DNA from: Betaproteobacteria bacterium
GTDB taxonomy: Bacteria; Pseudomonadota; Gammaproteobacteria; Burkholderiales; Casimicrobiaceae
Assembly (NCBI GenBank): GCA_016192065.1
Contig: JACPUX010000059.1
Coordinates: 1 to 49,611 of the forward strand
Reading direction: 5' to 3'
Length of the DNA: 49,611 nucleotides
In this document: positions 1 to 7,182 of the stretch, piece by piece
Numbering within the stretch: the first letter of the stretch is position 1
How the letters are laid out: the number at the start of each line of letters is the position of its first letter
The notes under the pieces: generated by a model
What the model was told of the DNA's origin: nothing
Seen by the model: the letters and a program-made list of their open reading frames with translations, nothing else
The model's database searches: none
Program-made: the position numbers and the translations under genes

Positions 1-938
1 GCAATGCAAATCACGTGCGCCGCCGTGCAGGCGGCTTAGAAGCGCCGAGTCGGCAAGGCCACTGCCAGCAATTTGTGCGCCGCCGTGCAGGCGGCTTAGA
101 AGACCTACAGCGACGACAGCGATGTACTCGTTTTGTGCGCCGCCGTGCAGGCGGCTTAGAAGAGGTACAAGGCGCGTTCCATGCCGGATTGGCCGTGCGC
201 CGCCGTGCAGGCGGCTTAGAAGAAAATATCGGGGTCAATTTGGTTGCTCTGGGCGTGCGCCGCCGTGCAGGCGGCTTAGAAGGTCAGGCTGGCGGTGCTC
301 GCCGTGCCCACCACGTGCGCCGCCGTGCAGGCGGCTTAGAAGAAGCGCACAAGTAGAATTTCGGGTCATTATGGGTGCGCCGCCGTGCAGGCGGCTTAGA
401 GGTTGAGCGCTGGTGGCAACAGTGCGAGGAACAGGTGCGCCGCCGTGCAGGCGGCTTAGAAGACTTCCTGAATGTGGTACTCGCCGGTCTTTGGGTGCGC
501 CGCCGTGCAGGCGGCTTAGAAGACAAAGCGGGGTGCTGTTCTGCTGCGAAACACGTGCGCCGCCGTGCAGGCGGCTTAGAAGGAATCGCGCAGATCGCTC
601 ATGATTGGCCGCTTGTGCGCCGCCGTACAGGCGGCTTAGAAGTTACCGCCTTCCGTGAGTGGGCGGGTGAACATGTGCGCCGCCGTGCAGGCGGCTTAGA
701 AGAAATGAAATTGCAGGTCGCGCAGGAACCGCTCGTGCGCCGCCGTGCAGGCGGCTTAGAAGTGGAAGGGCCCACCGAGCGGAAGCCCCGCCCGGTGCGC
801 CGCCGTGCAGGCGGCTTAGAAGTGCAATTCGACCGGGTGGTCGCGCAGCCAAGTGTGCGCCGCCGTGCAGGCGGCTTAGAAGCGCAGGCGCACGGTGCCG
901 CCCCACTCGGGCACGTGCGCCGCCGTGCAGGCGGCTTA
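1..938 (+). CRISPR. Type I-F-like CRISPR array, 16 repeats visible
   Basis: Repeats of 28 bp begin at 15, 75, 135 and every 60 bp to 915, leaving fifteen 32-bp spacers; bases 1-14 are the tail of a further spacer, so the array continues off the left edge. Each repeat carries an inverted repeat GCCGCC-GTGCA-GGCGGC and ends CTTAGAAG, matching the size, 5-nt-loop hairpin and 3' tag of I-F repeats processed by Cas6f (Csy4). Two repeats differ from consensus: G to A at 627, inside the hairpin loop, and A to G at 401, in the 3' tag. The 915 repeat is cut after its TTA by an insertion sequence, and its last four bases lie at 2039-2042. The degenerate end is on the right, so the leader and newest spacers should be to the left. 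No cas gene is in the window. The subtype call rests on repeat form only. Confidence 0.97.
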
Positions 939-961
939 TTGAGCTTTCCGTCAATCATGAC
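939..961 (+). repeat. Left terminal inverted repeat of the IS630 element
   Basis: Begins TTGAGCTTTCCGTCAATC and pairs with the reverse complement of 2014-2036, with mismatches only at positions 10 and 14. It lies directly next to the TA of the interrupted CRISPR repeat. Confidence 0.93.
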
Positions 962-1017
962 AACCTTTAAAGCCTTGATGCGTTATACCGGTACTGGGCA
1001 AGTATTGGAGGTAATGC

Positions 1018-1503
1018 ATGGCGACCAAGCGATTGGACGAAGCGGTGAAACGGCGGGTGCGAGCAGGTCGAATGCTGCTGGCGGGCAAGACGCCAGCGCA
1101 AGCGGCACAGGCGGTGGGTGTGGCAAGACAAACCGCATACACGTGGAAGGCCGTGCTCGATGAAGGCGGTATCGACGCCCTGCGCGCGATGCCTACGCGA
1201 GGCCGGCCGGCCCGCCTGGACGACGAGCAGTTGCAGGCGTTGGGGCGTGCGCTGCTGCAAAGCCCGACCGCGCACGGCTTTGGCACCGAGCTGTGGACAC
1301 TCAAACGGGTGGGCGCGCTCATCAAGCGGCAATACGGCATCCAGTACAGCCAGACGCAAATCTGGCGCATCCTCGGCGCCCTGGGGTTCTCGGCACAGAA
1401 GCCCGAGCGCCGCGCGATCGAGCGCGACGAGAATGCCGTGCAGACCTGGAAGCGCAAGACTTGGCCCGCTCTTAAAAAAAAGCCAAGCGCGAAGGGCGAC
1501 TGA
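1018..1503 (+). CDS. IS630 transposase OrfA (HTH DNA-binding part)
   Basis: 161 aa ending at TGA 1501-1503. The N-terminal 60 residues form a helix-turn-helix (AAQAVGVARQTAYTWKAVL), followed by the winged-helix region seen in IS630 transposases (RRVGA-type segment around LKRVGALIKRQYGIQYS). The ATG lies 14 bp after a GGAGG at 1007-1011 or so (TATTGGAGGTAATGC). On its own this frame lacks the DDE catalytic triad; the full enzyme is expected from a -1 slip at the run of eight A at 1474-1481, which joins it to the OrfB frame. The product would bind the terminal repeats and cut at TA. Confidence 0.85.
   Translation: MATKRLDEAVKRRVRAGRMLLAGKTPAQAAQAVGVARQTAYTWKAVLDEGGIDALRAMPTRGRPARLDDEQLQALGRALLQSPTAHGFGTELWTLKRVGALIKRQYGIQYSQTQIWRILGALGFSAQKPERRAIERDENAVQTWKRKTWPALKKKPSAKGD
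1474..1482 (+). promoter_or_regulatory. Probable -1 programmed frameshift site (A8 then G)
   Basis: CTT AAA AAA AAG in the OrfA frame. Slipping back one base on the A run changes the frame to AAA GCC AAG CGC and reads straight into the catalytic part beginning LIIFIDESG. A-run slippage of this kind is known in several IS families, including IS630 members with two frames. A simple one-base sequence error would look the same. Confidence 0.65.
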
Positions 1504-2012
1504 TCATCTTCATCGACGAGTCCGGGCTGAGCGAGCGACCCACGCGGGTTCGTACCTGGGCGCCGAAGGGGCAGACGCCGGTCATTCAGTTTCACTTCAA
1601 CTGGACGCACATCTCGGTCATCGCCGGGCTCAGCCGCACGAACCGCCTGTTCAGGATGTACGAGGGCTCGATCAGGAAAGAGCAGCACGTCGAATTCCTC
1701 AAGGCGCTGCGTGCGCACCTGAAGCAGCCACTGCTGATCATCTGGGACGGGCTCAAGGCGCACCGCAGCGCGTTGGTGCGCGAGTATCTCGACTCTACCA
1801 ACGGCGAGATCCAGATGGCGTTCTTGCCGCCATACTCGCCCGATCTCAATCCGGTGGAGTACCTGTGGGCTTGGCTCAAGCGTCATGCCTTGGCCAACTT
1901 CTGCCCGGCCAATCTCGACGCACTCAACGTCACCGCCCGCAACAAGCTCAAGAGCGCTCAGCATCGCCCGTCGATCATCGCCGCGTGCTGGGTCCAGGCC
2001 GGGTTGTGGTGA
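1476..2012 (+). CDS. IS630 transposase OrfB (DDE catalytic part)
   Basis: This frame is open from just after a TAA at 1473-1475 to TGA 2010-2012 and has no obvious start of its own near its 5' end. It carries the complete DDE triad: Asp in FIDESG (codon 1515), Asp in IIWDGLKAH (codon 1746) and Glu in NPVEYLWAWLK (codon 1857). Translated with OrfA through the A8 slip it would give about 330 residues, the normal size for an IS630 transposase. An internal ATG at 1656 would yield only a 118-residue fragment lacking the first Asp, so the frameshift product is the plausible enzyme. Confidence 0.85.
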   Translation, partial: KKAKREGRLIIFIDESGLSERPTRVRTWAPKGQTPVIQFHFNWTHISVIAGLSRTNRLFRMYEGSIRKEQHVEFLKALRAHLKQPLLIIWDGLKAHRSALVREYLDSTNGEIQMAFLPPYSPDLNPVEYLWAWLKRHALANFCPANLDALNVTARNKLKSAQHRPSIIAACWVQAGLW

Positions 2013-2013
2013 T

Positions 2014-2036
2014 GTCATGATTTACGAAAAGCTCAA
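2014..2036 (-). repeat. Right terminal inverted repeat of the IS630 element
   Basis: The reverse complement reads TTGAGCTTTTCGTAAATC and onward, matching the left end at 21 of 23 positions. It is followed by TA (2037-2038), then GATG, which completes the interrupted CRISPR repeat. Confidence 0.93.
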
Positions 2037-2666
2037 TAGATGGATATCGTCCCCTCGCGGATCCTGACGGCAGGGTTTATACGGCTTGTTCGATGTGTAA
2101 AGCACCCAGTCGCCAACCCGCTCGCGTGTGGCAAATGAAACCTCGCCAAAGTCCTCAGGGCTGAGAACGTAGTGACAGCATAAAACGCTGGCCGCCACAC
2201 TGAGTTTGCCGGTCCGAGTGCCGTTTTCAACGCTGAACCGCAGCCATTTTGGACGTAACAACAAATCCCCGTGGCAAAGCCCTTCGAACGGAATATGCAC
2301 GTACCCGCCCCAAGCCTCGATTGGCGTATCCCAAAGCCCACCGTCAGGGCCGTAAAGGGTAAACGCGTCCTGCACATGCTGCCCGCTAAGACTTGCGCGC
2401 TTAACTTGTTCCGCGACCAGCTCGCGCCAGAGTGCCGGATCATCATAGGGACACGAAACGGACTGGACATCAGGGCGACGGATAAGCTCCAGTACTTTCC
2501 GCACAACGCCTTTGGGCAAGCGAACCCGACGATCAACCTGAATTGACTCATAGAGACGCTCGCACCTTCTCTGGTGCTTGGGCGAATTGTCTTGGGGGTC
2601 AGTCACGATTTTCAGTTTCTGTACCAAGGCCGTACTTGGGGATACCGCTACCGTTACCGCACCCAC
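2022..2666 (-). CDS. Hypothetical protein, 3' end altered by the IS
   Basis: 214 aa from a GTG at 2666, with no clear ribosome-binding site, so the start is uncertain (GTG at IVTDPQ is an alternative). The product has a balanced, acidic-basic composition with many aromatic residues (WGGYVHIPFEG, RPKWLRFSVENG), which suggests a real soluble protein, but I do not recognise the family. Its last six codons (HLLSFS, then stop) are read inside the IS right end. Without the IS this frame would continue through the CRISPR repeats with no stop for about 100 codons. Either the natural C-terminus was lost, or the frame near its end is not the original one. Confidence 0.5.
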   Translation of the reverse strand: MGAVTVAVSPSTALVQKLKIVTDPQDNSPKHQRRCERLYESIQVDRRVRLPKGVVRKVLELIRRPDVQSVSCPYDDPALWRELVAEQVKRASLSGQHVQDAFTLYGPDGGLWDTPIEAWGGYVHIPFEGLCHGDLLLRPKWLRFSVENGTRTGKLSVAASVLCCHYVLSPEDFGEVSFATRERVGDWVLYTSNKPYKPCRQDPRGDDIHLLSFS

Positions 2667-3173
2667 GACAACAAGTAGCTAGTGGGCAGCACGCCATTTA
2701 GGGCACCTTGGCAAGTAGGTCTACGGGTGGTTCGGCCTTGCTATTTGCTGGAGAGTGCGGAGGGGGGGAATCCGCCGCGCTTGAACCCGCCGGCACGAGA
2801 CGCAAGACCAGGTAGCGAGCCAACATGTCCACGCACATCAGCTGCCCAGAGCACGCACAGTCGGGCTCGTTCGGTGGCGGGGGCTGTATCGCGCTGAGGT
2901 CGCGCACCGGCGGCGGAAGAAAACTGAGGGAAAAGGCCATCGAACGTCTCAAAGTGTCGTAACCGTCTAAGCCGGGGTGATCCCGGCGCCATTTTGGTTG
3001 CTGCGACCTCGGCCAGTGCCGTCTTGATCGGGACGAGGGGCGCCAACACCGGTTTGAGCGGTAGGGGCAGCCCTTTGGACGATCGGCCAGCATCCACGCC
3101 AGCTGGGCCGGCGCCGAGAACGCGGGCAATGCCTTGTTCAGTGCGCTAACGCCAAACGAGTTATGGCTCACGC
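2667..3173. other. About 500 bp with no confidently assigned gene
   Basis: Two minus-strand frames are open here (2698-3186 and 2741-3097). Both are rich in Pro, Arg and Ser and neither resembles a known protein; the first overlaps the end of the PcfJ-like gene by 13 bp, as a coupled downstream gene might. A segment such as LRHFETFDGLFPQF in the second frame looks more protein-like, so a frameshifted or decayed gene is possible. No RNA gene, clear promoter or terminator was found. Confidence 0.4.
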
Positions 3174-4784
3174 TCAATAAGCGCATTGCAGCCTTCCCAA
3201 CAGATGAAAGGCGGCCTGCCGCACCGCACCGGTCGGCGGGCTATTGGCAAAGCCCTTCACGTCGAAGATTTGCGGTCCGTCGCGATCAAAACGGAAACCG
3301 ACACAGCCCAGGCGCTTGCTGTGCAGGGCGTCGCGCACCGAATAGATTTCCATGCCCCGCGCGGCACACTCTTCGATGTAGACCCGCAGGCAGTTTCTCA
3401 TCGCCTGGGATTCGCGAATCAGCGCAGCCGACGATTCAATCGGCACGATTCGCAGCGGCCCGAGCTCGAACTCCTCGATCCGCGTCTCCCAACGCAGTCC
3501 GGGATCCTGACGCAGCAGAGCATCCACCGACTCTTCTTCCTGCCATCGGCGAACGAAGCACTTCCAGCCGCCTTTGGTCTGATTGGCATCGAGCACATCA
3601 GGGAGGCTCTCGGACCAGAAACAAACACCGAGAAATTCCTCCGCAAAGCCCTCTACGGCGCTAGCCTGGCGCTTGCGGTCGGCCTCGATCAAGCCGGCGC
3701 GCAAAACGAACGGTTTAGCGCTAGTTTGGAAGTCCTCGCGAATGATCGCGGCGTTGCCGCGGTGGGCATTGAACCCGTGCAGAAGCGCCCGCGCAATGGA
3801 GGGCGGCGGCGGGGGCGGAAGCCCGGAGGCCTCAAGCGCGCGAAGATACCGCACGGCCACTTCGAAAGCCGGCTGTCCCGAAGCTGCGCCGGCCTCCCAA
3901 GCGGGCCGGAAAAGGCGCGACCCGTGCCGCGCGAAGTAGCGCCAGGTCGCCTCGGCCAGCCCGGCCTGGCGCAGCGCGCATTTGAGGGCCAGCACCGGGT
4001 CGCCAGCGTCCAGTTGCTCTCCCACCGGCAACTGCACAACATAGGCGAGCAGTAGCGGCAGCATCTGCGGGTTCTCGCGTGCGGCTTGGCCAAAGGCGCG
4101 GTCGTTGCGCCAGACTGTGTTAAGAATCCATGAGGGCAGAATTGGCCCGACCGGCAGGCGGCGGGAAGCCAACGCGATACCAAAGATGTCGCGCGGGAAT
4201 CGCAAGAGACGCGGCAGCGCTTGTTCACGAAATTGCCGAAAGACCGGATGGCGCAGCAGGAGGCGATAGGCCGCCTGTTTGAGCCAGTCGGCCAAACCCT
4301 CCTCCTCTGCGGGATGGAAGAACACATCACGCTGTGGAGCATCGATTAGATTGAGGTTGTACAAGAGCGGGGTTAACCAATTCGGCGAAATGAGCGGCCG
4401 GCCTACTTCGAAAGCACCATCGAGCGGTTCGAGCCGGCGCTGGTAGATCGCCTGGGAGGACACCGACTGCTCATCCAAACAAACGGTGTAAGCGAAGCTG
4501 TCGAAAACCTCGACGCGCCAGCCGCGTGGGCCAACGCGCTCCACACGCGCCGGGCGCTTGAGCCTCCCGTCCAGCCAATCGCATAGCTTGAAGAGCCGAT
4601 GCTTCGCCTCTGCCCGCTGCCAGGGCGCGTACCAAACCGGCGACTCGACAGTGCTCGCCGCCTCGCGCAGCGACTGGCGGGCGATGGGCTCCACCACCAA
4701 GTCTGACGGGGAGTGCCGCAGGCTGACCCAACGCCACCAGGGTTTCCTTCCGTCGGTGATGTGTGCGTACTGATCTCGGCTCAT
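3174..4784 (-). CDS. PcfJ-like domain protein, function unknown
   Basis: 536 aa. The C-terminal third carries the pattern of PcfJ-like proteins found on mobile elements: an acidic ELGPLRIVPI strand, then ESQAMRNCLRVYIEECAARG with its conserved Met-x-Asn-Cys, a SVRD/E strand and a closing GxRFDRDG-QIFDVKG hairpin. The first 330 residues are helical and aromatic-rich with no motif I recognise; a short poly-proline run (PPPPPP) sits near residue 330. PcfJ was named from a conjugative plasmid, but its activity is not established. It has no membrane segment or signal peptide. It lies between the CRISPR array and a toxin-antitoxin pair, which fits mobile or defence-associated DNA. The start ATG at 4784 is the first in frame. 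Confidence 0.7.
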   Translation of the reverse strand: MSRDQYAHITDGRKPWWRWVSLRHSPSDLVVEPIARQSLREAASTVESPVWYAPWQRAEAKHRLFKLCDWLDGRLKRPARVERVGPRGWRVEVFDSFAYTVCLDEQSVSSQAIYQRRLEPLDGAFEVGRPLISPNWLTPLLYNLNLIDAPQRDVFFHPAEEEGLADWLKQAAYRLLLRHPVFRQFREQALPRLLRFPRDIFGIALASRRLPVGPILPSWILNTVWRNDRAFGQAARENPQMLPLLLAYVVQLPVGEQLDAGDPVLALKCALRQAGLAEATWRYFARHGSRLFRPAWEAGAASGQPAFEVAVRYLRALEASGLPPPPPPSIARALLHGFNAHRGNAAIIREDFQTSAKPFVLRAGLIEADRKRQASAVEGFAEEFLGVCFWSESLPDVLDANQTKGGWKCFVRRWQEEESVDALLRQDPGLRWETRIEEFELGPLRIVPIESSAALIRESQAMRNCLRVYIEECAARGMEIYSVRDALHSKRLGCVGFRFDRDGPQIFDVKGFANSPPTGAVRQAAFHLLGRLQCAY

Positions 4785-5008
4785 GCCAAATTCAAAAACT
4801 GCGCCGCAGGCAGCGACGCGGTTGGTGGAAGTAGGGGGGAAAGGCCACCATTCGTCGCTCCGGGGGTAATAGGCCGCTTCAGCATTACAGCCGGCAGGAT
4901 CAAGGCCTATGCCTTACCGGAGCACCCCGGCTTCCCGCCTGACGTATATGACGATACGCTCGGAGTAAGACCGAAACCGGAATTCCCCTAATTTTTCCAG
5001 GAGGCAAT

Positions 5009-5728
5009 ATGTGGCCGTTTTTCCAACGCCAGCCAGGCAACCAAGAAGGCGCGCAGGACAACAGGCGGCGACCGATGAAGTTCACGGAGTTGCTTGACGG
5101 CATCGGGGACTTCAGCGATCTGCAATGCCACGACAGAGCGCTCAAGTTTTGGCTGCCCGAGCCGGCATTCGCGGCTCTTGAAGAGCTGTGCAGCCGCAAT
5201 GCACTTTCGATCAGCGAAACACTAAGACAGTTTTTTGCTGTGCATTGCTACGGCGCCTACACCTGTGAATTGATGGTCCAGGCAATCCCGGGCTTGTTCA
5301 AGGACTGGGAGGATGCAAGTGCTTTCCAGCCCATTCGAGAATATGAGCGAGGCCGGCCCGCAACCTATTGGGTGCCCGAGCTAGGCAAGAACGTAGCATC
5401 GGTAAAGGTGTGGGTGCCCAAACGCATGGCGACGGAGTTGACCACGCTCGCCGAGCATGTCGGCGTAAAACGCTCGCAGTACCTGAGGGAGATCGTGATC
5501 TCGCGTCTGCTCGGGCATGGCACGCTGCCCATGCGACCGCGAATGCTGAGTGCGGAGGTGCTGGCGACAACCGAAGCGTGGTGCGACGGCGAGGACGACA
5601 CAGCGCTCCCCATGCGACAAGTTAGCGAAGAGGAATACTCGGACGCGAACCTAGGGGAAATTCGGTGGGTGGATGGGCAAGCTGCCGAGGGGAGAGAGAG
5701 GAGGCACCAGAAGACAATTGAGCGGTAG
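5009..5728 (+). CDS. Putative tandem ribbon-helix-helix protein
   Basis: 239 aa with a strong ribosome-binding site (CCAGGAGGCAAT then ATG). Two segments share one pattern: about residues 43-78 (ALKFWLPEPAFAALEELC then ISETLRQFFAVH) and about residues 128-165 (SVKVWVPKRMATELTTLAEH then VKRSQYLREIVISRL). Each has an alternating beta strand, a helix, a short turn with Ser, and a second helix, as in the MetJ/Arc/CopG fold. Such proteins usually dimerise through the strand to bind operators, so a duplicated unit could fold as a single-chain pseudo-dimer. The C-terminus (from about 200) is acidic, then basic. It is transcribed away from the PcfJ-like gene, with 224 bp between. Assignment is by pattern, not by a named family. 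Confidence 0.6.
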   Translation: MWPFFQRQPGNQEGAQDNRRRPMKFTELLDGIGDFSDLQCHDRALKFWLPEPAFAALEELCSRNALSISETLRQFFAVHCYGAYTCELMVQAIPGLFKDWEDASAFQPIREYERGRPATYWVPELGKNVASVKVWVPKRMATELTTLAEHVGVKRSQYLREIVISRLLGHGTLPMRPRMLSAEVLATTEAWCDGEDDTALPMRQVSEEEYSDANLGEIRWVDGQAAEGRERRHQKTIER

Positions 5729-5813
5729 CTGCTGCCAATTAGGGCAACGAGGGCAGATACGATCGAGACGTGTTTCCTCAACGCTGCCGAGTGGCAGTGC
5801 TGCGGGCTTTACT

Positions 5814-6311
5814 TTAGGGCGAGACAAAGCCATCATCCTTTTCAACATTGGAGACCGCTATTGGAAATTCTTCCGGCGCAACACCTGCCTTCTTGATGGC
5901 GCCCCCTATTCTTCTCGCCGTCCGTCTTCTGCGCGCGTTCCATTGTTCCGGTGCCGTTTCTGCCTCGCCCATCCAATAGCACAGCAGCGGTGCCGGGATG
6001 CGGAATATTCGCGTGGTGGGGTCGGGCAGGTCGGCAACCGTGCCGAGTTCGTCCAGCAATTGCGTGACCACGTAGCTGCAATCGATGGCTTTCTGCTGGC
6101 AAAGTTCGAGCAGGCCCTTGAGATCGCGCAGGCGGGTGTGCTGGCCGCGGTATTTAACCTCGAACGGAATGATCTGCCCGCCCACTTCGGCGACCAGGTC
6201 GACCTCCTGATCTTTCTTGCCGCGCCAGTAGCTGAATCGCACACTCTGCGCGTAGTAGCGGGTAAACAGATGCTTGAACACGGCAGCCTCTGCCCGGCTT
6301 CCCACGGGTTC
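5814..6311 (-). pseudogene. Remnant of an AAA ATPase, C-terminal DUF4143 part
   Basis: The frame from 6311 to the stop at 5814 encodes the typical C-terminal, nuclease-fold-like half of the DUF4143 ATPase family: RAEAAVFKHLFTRYY, then FSYWRGKKDQEVDLVAEV, then IIPFEVKYRG, the last two resembling the D-x(n)-E-x-K core of PD-(D/E)XK folds. The ATPase half with Walker motifs is missing; upstream the same frame runs into the antitoxin gene out of register. It is therefore a 5'-truncated fragment, sitting directly downstream of the toxin-antitoxin pair. A tail of about 50 residues after the conserved part is basic and unconserved in appearance. Confidence 0.72.
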
Positions 6312-6330
6312 TCGCGGCCGTCCGCGTTTT

Positions 6331-6350
6331 CCGGAGCAGCAATGCTCCGG
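6331..6350. other. Perfect 8-bp stem-loop
   Basis: CCGGAGCA-GCAA-TGCTCCGG. Read on the plus strand the loop is a GNRA-type tetraloop. There is no T tract on either side in the right orientation, so it is not a standard terminator. It lies between the antitoxin stop (6382) and the ATPase remnant and may mark the break point. Confidence 0.6.
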
Positions 6351-6381
6351 CCTCATTGAAGCCATTCCAGATTTGATCGAT

Positions 6382-6687
6382 TTACGCATGCGCCGCTTGC
6401 GCCACCAACTTGACCCCCAGCGCCGCGCAAACGCGGGCGACGGTGTCGAAACGAGGTTGTGCATCGGGGCGCAGCGCCTTGTACAGCGCCTCGCGGGTGA
6501 GACCCGAAGCCTTGGCAATCTCGGTCATGCCGCGAGCGCGGGCGATGTCGCCAAGGGCGGCAGCCAACAGTGCGGGGTCATTGTCTTCAAGGATCGCCGT
6601 AAGGTACTCGGCCACCGCCTGATCGCTGTCTAGGTGCTCTGAGAAATCGAAGTCTGGCAATTCGGACACCTTGACTTTTCTAGGCAT
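6382..6687 (-). CDS. HI1420-type addiction module antidote, XRE-like HTH
   Basis: 101 aa. After an N-terminal DFSEHLDSDQAVAEYLTAIL stretch typical of this family comes an HTH (MTEIAKASGLTREALYKAL, then FDTVARVCAALGVKL). It should neutralise the toxin encoded just upstream and repress the operon. A GGAGG inside the last toxin codons and a 3-nt gap place its ATG for coupled translation. Toxin first, antitoxin second is the usual order of the HI1419/HI1420 family, the reverse of most type II modules. Confidence 0.88.
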   Translation of the reverse strand: MPRKVKVSELPDFDFSEHLDSDQAVAEYLTAILEDNDPALLAAALGDIARARGMTEIAKASGLTREALYKALRPDAQPRFDTVARVCAALGVKLVAQAAHA

Positions 6688-6690
6688 GAT

Positions 6691-6987
6691 TCAGTCCTCC
6701 AGAGTGGCTGCAAGTTGAATGGCCTTGGCAATATCCGCCGACTGCGTGGATTTATCCCCGCCGCCCAGCATCACGATTAGCACTGCCCCGCGCTGGAGGT
6801 AATACATGCGCCAGCCCGGCCCGAAGTGCTCCCGCATCTCGAACACCCCCTCGCCGACCGGCTTCACGTCACCGAGGTTGCCAAGCGTCGCCTTACGCAA
6901 GCGGGCCAGCAAGCGCCGATGGGTTACGCCGTCCTTTAGGGCGAATAGCCAAGCGTCAAACTCGTCGGTGCGCTTGAGCAAGAACAT
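6691..6987 (-). CDS. HI1419-type toxin, RelE/HigB superfamily
   Basis: 98 aa, full length for the phage-derived Gp49-like/HI1419 toxin family. Visible hallmarks are an N-terminal TDEFDAWLFALKD helix, RLLARLRKATLGNLGDVKPVGEGVFEMR with its conserved G-D-x-K-x-V-G, the strand GPGWRMYY, and LIVMLGGGDKSTQ. These toxins are expected to act as ribosome-associated mRNA interferases; activity here is inferred from the family. No ribosome-binding site precedes the ATG, and a well-spaced promoter places the start of transcription at or next to the ATG, so the mRNA may be leaderless. Confidence 0.88.
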   Translation of the reverse strand: MFLLKRTDEFDAWLFALKDGVTHRRLLARLRKATLGNLGDVKPVGEGVFEMREHFGPGWRMYYLQRGAVLIVMLGGGDKSTQSADIAKAIQLAATLED

Positions 6988-6993
6988 GCGGGA

Positions 6994-7022
6994 AGTGTAA
7001 TCGATGGATTACGCTTTATCAA
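6994..7022 (-). promoter_or_regulatory. Toxin-antitoxin promoter with palindromic operator
   Basis: On the minus strand TTGATA (7022-7017), a 17-bp spacer and TACACT (6999-6994), with the toxin ATG seven bases after the -10 box. The spacer and -10 carry an inverted repeat GTAATC-CATC-GATTAC (7012-6997). This is well placed for repression by the XRE antitoxin; binding is inferred. Confidence 0.6.
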
Positions 7023-7182
7023 GCCGCCGGCGGTGGTTCCCCCCGCGTCGTGGCGCCCCGCTCGCCATCGTGCCGGCTCCGCGACAAGACAAGCTGATTC
7101 GCGTTTCCGGTAGGTCGAGCGAGATGGACGCGCTGCGGCGCCCCCCACCGCCTTTGGTTTCCCTCCACCCTAACCGGTGGAT

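Larger units (their letters stand above)
939..2036 (+). mobile_element. IS630-family insertion sequence, complete, 1098 bp
   Basis: The element is bounded by inverted repeats of at least 23 bp (21 of 23 match) and flanked on both sides by TA (937-938 and 2037-2038), the target duplicated by IS630/Tc1-mariner elements. It carries a DDE transposase in two overlapping frames. The insertion is inside the terminal CRISPR repeat: joining 915-938 to 2039-2042 restores a 28-bp repeat with one mismatch. Nothing suggests decay; both ends and all three catalytic acids are present. Confidence 0.93.

Noticed and set aside
11..1163. Long open frames through the CRISPR array on both strands
   Set aside because: They repeat RRRAGGLE- or SKPPARRRT-like units only because the 60-bp period is divisible by three.
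2039..2110. Continuation of the CRISPR array to the right of the IS
   Set aside because: The 32 bases after GATG are followed at 2075 by GTTTATACGG, which does not match the repeat.
4713..4991. Plus-strand frame ending just before the RHH gene
   Set aside because: It overlaps the start of the PcfJ-like gene, has no good start or ribosome-binding site, and resembles no known protein, although its last 30 residues look plausible.
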